Assembly: GCA_022571535.1 (NCBI GenBank)
Contig: JACZXR010000168.1
Location: forward strand, 1-6,037
Source: Deltaproteobacteria bacterium
Lineage (GTDB): Bacteria > Desulfobacterota > Binatia > UBA9968 > CAXXLF01
Direction of reading: 5' to 3'
Length of the DNA stretch: 6,037 bases
The notes under the pieces: generated by a model
What the model saw: the letters and a program-made list of their open reading frames with translations, nothing else
The model's database searches: none
What the model was told of the DNA's origin: nothing
Shown here: one piece after another, positions 1-4,983 of the stretch
Numbering within the stretch: position 1 is the first letter of the stretch
Layout of the letters: every line of letters starts with the position of its first letter
Position numbers and translations under genes: made by a program

Positions 1-9
1 ATTCAATGC

Positions 10-50
10 AAACCCCACCTCTTGAGGCGGGCACAAAGCCGATGGGGTTT
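10..50 (+). other. Branched stem-loop, possible structured RNA
   Basis: AAACCCCA (10-17) pairs perfectly with TGGGGTTT (43-50). The enclosed segment can form two small hairpins: CCT/AGG (18-20 with 25-27, loop CTTG) and GGC/GCC (30-32 with 38-40, loop ACAAA). The layout is a small three-way junction. The string GCAAACC (8-14), a hairpin, then GGGCACAAAGCC (29-40) also recalls the core of the cyclic-di-GMP-I (GEMM) riboswitch, which has GCAAACC, a hairpin and GGGACGCAAAGCC. Two core bases are missing and the P3 side is not recognisable, so that family assignment is only a guess. The strand is assumed from the gene downstream. Confidence 0.35.
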
Positions 51-86
51 CCCCCGTGGAGTCGCGGTCCATTACTCCACAGGGGG
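51..86 (+). other. Strong GC-rich hairpin
   Basis: CCCCCGTGGAGT (51-62) pairs with ACTCCACAGGGGG (74-86), leaving a single bulged A at 81 and an 11-base loop. The stem has 12 base pairs, mostly G-C. No T tract follows, so it does not look like a simple intrinsic terminator on this strand. A further hairpin, GGGAGA (85-90) with TCTCCC (100-105), overlaps its last bases, so the two may be mutually exclusive. Confidence 0.45.
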
Positions 87-111
87 GAGAAGCGGCAGCT
101 CTCCCTATTAG

Positions 112-142
112 TCGAACACGGGGATTCAAACCCCGTGTTCGA
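112..142 (+). other. Perfect 12-bp stem-loop with 7-base loop
   Basis: TCGAACACGGGG (112-123) is exactly complementary to CCCCGTGTTCGA (131-142), with loop ATTCAAA. A G-T wobble (111/143) can extend it. It resembles a tRNA T-arm at first glance, but the loop register is wrong and no acceptor, D or anticodon arm fits around it. No U tract follows. It could be a regulatory RNA element of the downstream carboxyltransferase gene, or the end of a transcript from upstream. Confidence 0.5.
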
Positions 143-271
143 TATGACTTGGTTTCCGAGAGAAGGGGAAAACAGGAGTTGAGGCTGCTTTTAGCTATTT
201 ATGAGATTCCCGCGATCCGCATCCTTGTGGAAACAATGAAAATTAGTCCATAATAAGATGGTTGAGTCACT

Positions 272-2026
272 ATGGATAAAACCTCTCTTAAAGAGAAGCT
301 TGCGCTGACCCGCTGGGCGGAGATCGTACGAAATCGCTTCCGCCGAAATCCGGTAGAGGCAGGAAACCCCGTTCGGGACAGCGCCAGCGGTAAAGTTGAG
401 CCCGCCGCGGGCGAGGAGACCTCCGGTGGGGAGACCAAGAAGGTTCACTCCATATCCCGGTTCATCAGACGACGCACCGAAAAACTGCCGCACCTGAGCG
501 AGCTAGAAGAGCGCAAGCGCCGCCTGGTGATGGGGGGCGGTGAGAAGGCCATTATGGCCCAGCACGAGAAGGGCAAACTCACTGCCCGCGAGCGCCTGGA
601 CATGTTGCTTGATAAAGGAACCTTCGAAGAGATCAACCTCTTCGTTACCCATCGCATCGAAGACTTTGGGCTGGGCCGTAAGGAGATCCCTGGAGACGGC
701 GTGGTCACCGGCTCGGGTACCATCGACGGCCAGCGCGTCTACGTGAGCAGCGAGGACTTCACCGTTCTAGGCGGCAGCCTCGGCGAGATGCACGCCAACA
801 AGATCTGCAACGTGCTGGAGATGGCCCTGAAAAACGGTGTGCCCTTCATCCAGCTCAACGATTCCGGCGGCGCGCGCGTCCAGGAGGGGGTGGCAGCTCT
901 CAACGGCTACGGCAAGATGTTCCGGCTGAACACCCGGAGTTCGGGTGTGATTCCCCAGATATCGGTCATTCTCGGCCCATGCGCCGGCGGCGCGGTGTAC
1001 TCTCCGGCCATCACCGATTTTATCATTATGGTAGACCGGATCAGCCACATGTTCATCACCGGTCCCAACGTGATCAAGGCAGTGACCGGCGAGCAGGTTG
1101 ACTTTGAGGAGCTGGGCGGCGCCCGCACACACAACAAACTCTCCGGGGTGGCGCACTTCATGGCGAGCTCTGAAGAGGAGTGTATGGCGCTATCGGCGGA
1201 CCTCCTCTCTTACTTGCCCCCCAACAGCCAGGAGAGCCCGCCGGAGCGCTTACCCTACGACGAGAATCTGAAAGAGAATCCCGACATCGACCGGCTGGTA
1301 CCCCTAAACCCTGCTCAGACCTACGACGTGCACAACATCGTAAAGGCGGTCTTCGACGACGGAGAGTTTCTGGAGGTGCAGGCTCACTATGCGAGGAACA
1401 TTGTGGTGGGCTTCGCCCGTCTAATGGGCATGTCCGTGGGGGTGATAGCCAATCAGCCGAAGGTTCTGGCTGGCTGCCTGGATATCAACGCGGCGGACAA
1501 AGCGGCCCGGTTCATTCGCTGCTGCGACGCCTTCAACATACCGCTGATAAATCTGGTCGACGTGCCTGGCTTCCTGCCGGGAGTGGCCCAGGAGCACAGC
1601 GGCATCATCCGCCATGGCGCCAAGATGCTTTACGCCTACGCCGAGGCCACCGTCCCCAAAATCGCCCTGATTATGCGCAAGGCTTACGGCGGCGCCTACG
1701 TCGCCATGTGCAGCAAGGACTTGGGCTACGACCGCATCATGGCCTGGCCCAGCTCCGAGATAGCGGTCATGGGTCCCGAGGGGGCAGCCAATATTATATT
1801 CAAGCGGGAGATCGAGGAGGCCGAGGACTCGGAGGCCGAGCACCTGCGCCGCACCAAGGAATTCCGGGAAAAATTCGCCAACCCTTACGAAGCCGCCAAG
1901 CTGGGCCTGGTGGACGCGGTCATTCAGCCACGGGAGACGCGCCTCCGCCTGCTGCGCGCCCTGGAAATGCTGCGCGGGAAGCGGGAAGTCGGCCCCCAGC
2001 GCAAACACGGCAATATTCCCCTGTAG
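272..2026 (+). CDS. Acyl-CoA carboxylase carboxyltransferase (beta) subunit, PccB/MmdA-like
   Basis: This is the carboxyltransferase subunit of a biotin-dependent acyl-CoA carboxylase (propionyl-CoA carboxylase type), or possibly methylmalonyl-CoA decarboxylase alpha. It moves carboxyl groups between carboxybiotin and an acyl-CoA in the cytoplasm. Seen in the 584-residue product: GKLTARERLDMLLD (101-114), SGGAR (198-202), the N-terminal oxyanion-hole motif GPCAGGAVYSP (235-245), RKAYGGAYVAM (469-479) and AWPSSEIAVMGPEGA. The family body starts near residue 74 and family members are usually about 510-520 residues, so roughly 70 N-terminal residues are extra, basic and low in complexity. An in-frame TGA at 263-265 and the lack of other in-frame start codons before the body favour ATG 272, although its ribosome binding site is weak. 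The residue after GGAY is Val477; from memory, the equivalent position is Asp in Streptomyces PccB and influences acyl-chain choice. Biotin carboxylase and carrier genes are not in the window, so the exact substrate is open. Confidence 0.93.
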   Translation: MDKTSLKEKLALTRWAEIVRNRFRRNPVEAGNPVRDSASGKVEPAAGEETSGGETKKVHSISRFIRRRTEKLPHLSELEERKRRLVMGGGEKAIMAQHEKGKLTARERLDMLLDKGTFEEINLFVTHRIEDFGLGRKEIPGDGVVTGSGTIDGQRVYVSSEDFTVLGGSLGEMHANKICNVLEMALKNGVPFIQLNDSGGARVQEGVAALNGYGKMFRLNTRSSGVIPQISVILGPCAGGAVYSPAITDFIIMVDRISHMFITGPNVIKAVTGEQVDFEELGGARTHNKLSGVAHFMASSEEECMALSADLLSYLPPNSQESPPERLPYDENLKENPDIDRLVPLNPAQTYDVHNIVKAVFDDGEFLEVQAHYARNIVVGFARLMGMSVGVIANQPKVLAGCLDINAADKAARFIRCCDAFNIPLINLVDVPGFLPGVAQEHSGIIRHGAKMLYAYAEATVPKIALIMRKAYGGAYVAMCSKDLGYDRIMAWPSSEIAVMGPEGAANIIFKREIEEAEDSEAEHLRRTKEFREKFANPYEAAKLGLVDAVIQPRETRLRLLRALEMLRGKREVGPQRKHGNIPL

Positions 2027-2048
2027 AGAGTCGCACAGCGAGCAGGTC

Positions 2049-2096
2049 CGTCTCCTTATCTGGGAGACGAGTCGGGTAATACTGAGTGATAAGGAG
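2049..2096 (+). other. Alternative overlapping hairpins after the carboxyltransferase gene
   Basis: CGTCTCC (2049-2055) pairs with GGAGACG (2063-2069). Alternatively, CTCCTTATC (2052-2060) pairs perfectly with GATAAGGAG (2088-2096). The two folds share bases and exclude each other. They begin 23 bases after the carboxyltransferase stop codon, so they may serve as a transcript end or 3' stabiliser. There is no clear U tract, so a Rho-independent terminator is not established. Confidence 0.3.
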
Positions 2097-2598
2097 GGCA
2101 AAAACCCCATCAAACTAAGGCTATCGCCTCAAGGAGATGCTACCGAGAGCTAAGGATTGGCACATGAAGTTGGCACAAAACCGGAACGTTTTACCCAGGG
2201 GGGGGTCTCCGAGATCGGCCTGGTCTCTTAAACGTATGCTGGCCTCACCTAGAAGAATTTTTTTTGCATCTTATGGGGTCCCATCGCTGAAATTTCTTTT
2301 AGGGTTTCCTGGGCCGGACCCTTATAGATCAGCCCTAAAGTTTTATTCCGACATCCAGAGATTCCAGAGGCTCAAGAACTTGCCAAAGATCCCCTCGGAG
2401 ATCCAGTCCTAGTGCGGACCTGCGAGGCGCAAAAAAGGCTTCGAGCTACTCCACCCTTGCCATACCCCTTACCAGAGGACTTATGTTGCTCAGATAGTGA
2501 TCTATTCCGTTGTCCTGACCTAAAACGGGCATTTCTGAAAGGGTAGAGGTGCCCGGTGGCTGCAGTCAGAGTCTCCTGGGTGGCCTGGGGTTTGATAA

Positions 2599-2617
2599 TT
2601 GCCATATGGCAATACCC
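2599..2617. repeat. Palindromic repeat, copy A
   Basis: TTGCCATATGGCAATACCC. The first 14 bases are a perfect palindrome. A related sequence, with GATAATT before it and GCAATACCC after it, recurs at 3227-3248 with short insertions. The pair brackets the small gene at 2829-3194. Confidence 0.45.
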
Positions 2618-2767
2618 CCCTTATCCCCCCTTCACCAGGGCAGTTATCTCAGGAACTCCCCAGCCCGTAGGTCTCTCCTGAGCTAGAATGGGCATTCACA
2701 ACATGCCCTCCGTACTAATCGTTGTGGTCAATCCAGCGTTGCTTGATTAACTCATTGTCAGATGCCC

Positions 2768-2773
2768 TTGACA
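2768..2773 (+). promoter_or_regulatory. Weak sigma-70-like -35 box
   Basis: TTGACA matches the -35 consensus perfectly. The hexamer 17 bases downstream (TCTTTT, 2791-2796) matches TATAAT at only three of six positions. It is the best promoter candidate for the gene at 2829, but it is weak. Confidence 0.25.
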
Positions 2774-2828
2774 AGCGTGAAAGCGGCTGGTCTTTTCTGG
2801 GAAGAGCAACCGGTACACGAAGGTTTTT

Positions 2829-3194
2829 ATGAATTCAACAATTGAAATTTTTATCACAGCTATTTTGGCTGCCATTCTCACAGCGGCAGGAGTTTGGTTT
2901 ATATTGAAGTCGTATCTTATCTGGATTCCCAGACAGATGGTTAACGTGCGAAACTGGGATCGTCTGGTCTTGTCGTCACCTGAGGCGGTTTACTGTTATC
3001 TGGAAGAACACAAGGATGATGAAATAACGTACCAGTTGGCCGAGGTATTAGTAGAAAGAAATGATGAGGTGATTAACCTCGCAATTGCACGTTTTACAAA
3101 AAATCAGGCAATTTTGAAAAACCTTTTTAAGTCAACAAATGATGAAGCAATTAGATACGCAGTTTTGTCTAATCCTAATTTTCCCTTCGGCTGA
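2829..3194 (+). CDS. Small membrane-anchored protein with LRV/HEAT-like repeats
   Basis: A 121-residue protein of unknown function. Residues 6-33 form one hydrophobic segment (IFITAILAAILTAAGVWFIL onward), expected to be an uncleaved membrane anchor. The rest is hydrophilic and helical and would be cytoplasmic if the anchor is N-in oriented only by its following Arg/Lys residues; the topology is not certain. The C-terminal part contains two similar units starting NDEVINLAIARF (78-89) and NDEAIRYAVLSNPNFP (104-119). The second matches the VRxAVAxNPNTP style of leucine-rich-repeat-variant proteins, which normally continue for several units. Here the protein stops two residues later, so it may be C-terminally truncated. 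AAGG (2820-2823) lies five bases before ATG. The gene is visibly richer in A and T than the carboxyltransferase, suggesting a different origin. Confidence 0.7.
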   Translation: MNSTIEIFITAILAAILTAAGVWFILKSYLIWIPRQMVNVRNWDRLVLSSPEAVYCYLEEHKDDEITYQLAEVLVERNDEVINLAIARFTKNQAILKNLFKSTNDEAIRYAVLSNPNFPFG

Positions 3195-3226
3195 ACACTG
3201 GGTCCTCCATTACCACGATAATTTAC

Positions 3227-3248
3227 TTGCCATATGCTAGCAATACCC
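3227..3248. repeat. Palindromic repeat, copy B
   Basis: TTGCCATATG, then CTA, then GCAATACCC. This is the same core as copy A at 2599-2617 with a three-base insertion, preceded at a slightly larger distance by the same GATAATT. It lies 32 bases after the stop codon of the small membrane-protein gene. Confidence 0.4.
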
Positions 3249-3455
3249 TCACAACTTCACCGACCAGCATGGGAAAAAACAGCAAATCAGCCTAGTTGCT
3301 GAGGCAAGGAAGTGGACCCTTATTAGGCCCCCTCTCCTCACGGTGTAGGGGGTAAGTAAATCTGCACCGCTCTTGGTTAACTGGCCTTGACGATTCCTCT
3401 TTTAATCACCAGTTCGACAGAGGTGAAAATGAGTCAAATCTAATTGGGCTCGGAC

Positions 3456-3481
3456 CCGCTCTGGGCCTGGGTTTGCTCGGT
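3456..3481. repeat. 26-base dispersed repeat, copy 1
   Basis: Matches 4761-4786 at 24 of 26 positions. The shared core is CCGCTCTGGGCCTG, two variable sites, then TTGCTCGGT. A more degenerate third copy lies at 4501-4522. Copies 1 and 2 flank the segment holding the minus-strand Gly/Ser-rich gene and the plus-strand gene remnant. Confidence 0.6.
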
Positions 3482-3550
3482 TTTAGACCCCCAGGACTCA
3501 ATTAAAGAGCTATTGAATTGCGTCTTGTGCAGTTAGTGGCTCTTCTGAAG

Positions 3551-3585
3551 CAGAAACGGCGGCCTGCTGTGGACCGCCGCTTCTG
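3551..3585 (-). terminator. Strong stem-loop between convergent genes, putative terminator
   Basis: CAGAAACGGCGG (3551-3562) pairs with CCGCCGCTTCTG (3574-3585) with one A-C mismatch and an 11-base loop. TCTTC/GAAGA (3541-3545, 3586-3590) may extend it. It sits 28 bases beyond the TAG stop of the minus-strand gene, a typical place for transcription termination. No clear T tract follows on either strand, so Rho-independent action is unproven. Confidence 0.45.
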
Positions 3586-3613
3586 GAAGAGTTCGTTTCT
3601 TCTCCTCGGTTAC

Positions 3614-4489
3614 CTAGTTCTTATGACCTCTGCCTAGTCCTGCCCCACCACCATGTTTGGAAAGCCCAGAGCCACCTCCAAGACCGCTTGTGATCCCGAT
3701 AGAAGCTCCAACGGATCGACCAGAGCCGGAGACAATACCTCGGCCATAGCCATGCCCGCTGCCAGTCGTGATCACACTGGAAGACCCTACCGATCGGCCA
3801 GATCCGGTAACAACTGCGCTCTTTCCATGGGTCTTGTTGACACTAATAGATCCAAAAGCTCGGCCAGAGCCGGTCACAAGCCCCTTACCATTCCCATTGT
3901 TGCCTACAACATTACCAGACTTACCAGCAGACTTGCCGCTACCGGTGACAACTCCACCCTCCGTGGAAACCGTCTGACCGTCAACATCAACCACTCCACC
4001 CTCTGTTGTGGTAGCAACAATGGTCTGGCGACCACTTATTATAGGCCCCAATTTATAGCCTAGCTCATGGGCAATCTGCCCCCAACCCATGCCCTCGCTT
4101 CTCATGGTCAGGATCCCCTGTATCTGTGTGGTGGTAGCCGTTGTCCCGCTGCCAGTTGTGATGCTGCCACCCAACAAGGCTGCACTGAGCTGGTCAGATG
4201 TCGGCTGGTCGATATTATAGTGACTTAGTTGCGCCTTGGCCAAGGCCAGAGAGATGCGGACATTACCAAGACCCATTTTCCCGGTTGGGGGGTTTATCGT
4301 GGTTGTAGTGGTTAGTGGTGTACCCGCGGTCGTTACGCCGGAATCCGTTGGCGTTGAGCTGGGGTCCGTTGTGTTTAAAGTAATGGGTGTGCCATTGCGC
4401 AGACCAGTAACCACTGCTGTGGCATCATCTCCGAGAAAAGAGCTGAACTCGCTGCTTACCTTATTGATACTGGTAGCCTCTGTACCCAA
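3614..4489 (-). CDS. Gly/Ser-rich VTGSG-repeat protein with GMGWGQIA module, probably N-terminally truncated
   Basis: A 291-residue product of unknown function. Its N-terminal part has FSSFLG, VVTGLRNGTPITL and a Thr-rich stretch (51-66). A conserved-looking centre follows: ISLALAKAQLSHYNIDQPTSDQL (79-101) and MRSEGMGWGQIAHELGYKLG (129-148), the latter like a small helix-turn-helix. I recall this combination from uncharacterised proteobacterial secreted proteins. The C-terminal third carries six imperfect units: VVTGSGKSAG (180), LVTGSGRAFG (204), VVTGSGRSVG (226), ITTGSGHGYG (240), IVSGSGRSVG (252) and ITSGLGGGSG (266), ending in GGAGLGRGHKN. The only start is TTG with no ribosome binding site. 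The frame remains open upstream only to TAG at 4538-4540, reading LLDDPRQSQAQTDLT. QAQ resembles the end of a signal peptide whose hydrophobic core is absent, so the gene is probably broken and may not be expressed. Confidence 0.6.
   Translation of the reverse strand: MGTEATSINKVSSEFSSFLGDDATAVVTGLRNGTPITLNTTDPSSTPTDSGVTTAGTPLTTTTTINPPTGKMGLGNVRISLALAKAQLSHYNIDQPTSDQLSAALLGGSITTGSGTTATTTQIQGILTMRSEGMGWGQIAHELGYKLGPIISGRQTIVATTTEGGVVDVDGQTVSTEGGVVTGSGKSAGKSGNVVGNNGNGKGLVTGSGRAFGSISVNKTHGKSAVVTGSGRSVGSSSVITTGSGHGYGRGIVSGSGRSVGASIGITSGLGGGSGLSKHGGGAGLGRGHKN
3700..3890. repeat. Short internal DNA repeats encoding the VTGSGR units
   Basis: Related blocks on the plus strand, such as CGACCAGAGCCGGAGAC (near 3717), CGGCCAGATCCGGTAAC (near 3795) and CGGCCAGAGCCGGTCAC (near 3863), are the reverse complement of the codons for V-T/S-G-S-G-R-S/A. 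They show that the protein repeats arose by DNA duplication and could vary in number. Confidence 0.55.
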
Positions 4490-4500
4490 GGTCAGGTCTG

Positions 4501-4522
4501 TCTGGGCCTGACTCTGCCTCGG
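4501..4522. repeat. Dispersed repeat, degenerate copy 3
   Basis: TCTGGGCCTGA is identical to copy 2 (4766-4775 region) and is followed, after a divergent CTCTGC, by CTCGG as in the other copies, with one inserted base. All three copies can be read as L-G-L-x-L in the same frame. This copy lies at the junction between the minus-strand repeat gene and the plus-strand remnant. Confidence 0.35.
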
Positions 4523-4615
4523 ATCATCGAGAAGGGTCTAATTACCAAGGCTGAGTTCATGCAGAAGCTATCTACGGAGAGGGCCGTGTATCAGGCGATG
4601 TTGGGGAAGGTGTGA
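4502..4615 (+). pseudogene. C-terminal remnant of a small plus-strand gene
   Basis: A plus-strand frame ending at TGA 4613-4615 reads IIEKGLITKAEFMQKL then STERAVYQAMLGKV. This has the look of a genuine conserved protein end: amphipathic helices of the type found in small uncharacterised proteins ending in 'EKG-hydrophobic-T-x-x-EF'. No start codon or ribosome binding site precedes it; the only in-frame ATG (4559) is internal. Upstream of about 4502 the frame runs antisense through the minus-strand repeat gene and loses this character. It is therefore probably the tail of a gene cut by the same event that removed the start of the minus-strand gene. The original function is not recognised. Confidence 0.5.
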
Positions 4616-4760
4616 TGAGTGTATACCGGATTTTCGCATAGACCGCCTAGTCCGCAAGGGGTTGAAAAAAACTGTTTGGGTTAATGCGAGACATACGGGT
4701 GACCACGTTAACGAAGCCAGTAACCAACAATTACGCCGCCGATTTCAGTTATGCTTGAGA

Positions 4761-4786
4761 CCGCTCTGGGCCTGAGATTGCTCGGT
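4761..4786. repeat. 26-base dispersed repeat, copy 2
   Basis: Partner of copy 1 at 3456-3481, with 24 of 26 positions identical in direct orientation and about 1.3 kb apart. The flanking sequences do not match, so the repeat unit ends near these borders. Confidence 0.6.
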
Positions 4787-4816
4787 ATCCAATTTTGGCT
4801 TTGTTTGACCATTATG

Positions 4817-4830
4817 GTGCAAATTTGTAC
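4817..4830. promoter_or_regulatory. Near-palindromic site, possible activator binding site
   Basis: GTGCAAATTTGTAC is a 14-base inverted repeat with perfect CAAATTTG core and GT/AC ends, broken by one symmetric mismatch. It lies about 95 bases before the -24 element of the sigma-54 promoter, the usual range for enhancer-binding-protein sites. The link to a regulator is inference. Confidence 0.3.
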
Positions 4831-4922
4831 TTGACGGTGCCTGCATTTTATTGCCCCGTCTGTGATAAAGGAAAATCACTTGTCAGTTCAGTAGGTTGTA
4901 GATTCCGACTGTTTTAGAACGG

Positions 4923-4939
4923 TTGGCATAAGGATTGCC
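4923..4939 (+). promoter_or_regulatory. Sigma-54 (RpoN) -24/-12 promoter
   Basis: TTGGCATAAGGATTGCC has GG at 4925-4926 and GC at 4937-4938, separated by exactly ten bases, with the extended TTGGCA and TTGC contexts of the known RpoN consensus (TGGCAC-N5-TTGC). Transcription would start near 4950, leaving a short leader before the bactofilin start codon at 4984. Such promoters need an ATP-dependent enhancer-binding activator, which is not encoded in the window. Confidence 0.75.
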
Positions 4940-4967
4940 ATTCCTCTTTAGGCAACACGATTTCATC

Positions 4968-4975
4968 AAGGAGGG
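4968..4975 (+). promoter_or_regulatory. Strong ribosome binding site of the bactofilin gene
   Basis: AAGGAGGG ends eight bases before ATG 4984, near-ideal complementarity and spacing. It fixes this start. Confidence 0.8.
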
Positions 4976-4983
4976 ATTCGGCT

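Larger units (their letters stand above)
2027..2828. other. Long intergenic region without a convincing gene
   Basis: About 800 bases between the carboxyltransferase and the small membrane-protein gene. A plus-strand frame (2137-2412) is open for 91 codons, but its product has no recognisable domain and AAGGAG touches its ATG with no spacing. Small features seen: two direct TTGGCACA copies (2157-2164, 2170-2177), a run of eight G near 2200, a CGGGCA/TGCCCG inverted repeat (2526-2531, 2550-2555), a 14-base palindrome (2599-2612) and a GGGCAT/ATGCCC hairpin (2690-2695, 2703-2708). It reads as non-coding or decayed DNA. Confidence 0.5.
3195..3613. other. Intergenic region with hairpins and repeat copy 1
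   Basis: No open frame here looks like a gene. Visible structures are palindromic repeat copy B (3227-3248), a CCCCCT/AGGGGG inverted repeat (3328-3333, 3347-3352), the 26-base repeat copy 1 (3456-3481) and a strong stem-loop (3551-3585). It separates two converging genes (2829-3194 plus, 3614-4489 minus), so terminators are expected in it. Confidence 0.5.
4616..4983. other. Intergenic region upstream of the bactofilin gene
   Basis: No gene is seen. It contains repeat copy 2 (4761-4786), an imperfect palindrome GTGCAAATTTGTAC (4817-4830), the sigma-54 type promoter (4923-4939) and the ribosome binding site of the bactofilin. Confidence 0.55.

Noticed and set aside
111..150. Possible tRNA T-arm (GGGGATTCAAACCCC)
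   Set aside because: The loop register does not give TTCRANN within a 5-bp stem, the stem is 12 bp long, and no acceptor, D or anticodon arms surround it.
56..253. 65-codon plus-strand open frame
   Set aside because: It runs through the hairpin region, has no ribosome binding site and no protein-like character.
1180..2079. 299-codon plus-strand frame overlapping the carboxyltransferase
   Set aside because: It is an alternate frame of a GC-rich gene. The Arg/Gly/Pro-rich product has no domain, and the frame-1 protein is clearly the real one.
2157..2177. Sigma-54 promoter from two TTGGCACA copies
   Set aside because: The spacing from GG (2159-2160) to GC (2173-2174) is 12 bases, not 10, and no gene follows at a suitable distance.
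2137..2412. 91-codon plus-strand open frame starting after AAGGAG
   Set aside because: AAGGAG abuts the ATG without spacing, the product shows no domain or conserved look, and composition appears random. It is mentioned only within the intergenic entry.
2329..2540. Plus-strand frame open for about 70 codons (reading PEIPEAQELAKDPLGD...)
   Set aside because: It has a somewhat protein-like start but no initiation codon or recognisable family, and a stop directly upstream. Too weak to call a pseudogene.
3700..3890. CRISPR-like array from regularly spaced repeats
   Set aside because: The repeats are short, imperfect and unequally spaced, and they encode VTGSGR units in an open minus-strand frame. 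No Cas genes are present.
3653..4063. Plus-strand frames opposite the Gly/Ser-rich gene
   Set aside because: They are antisense shadows of the repeat-coding minus-strand frame and lack conserved features.
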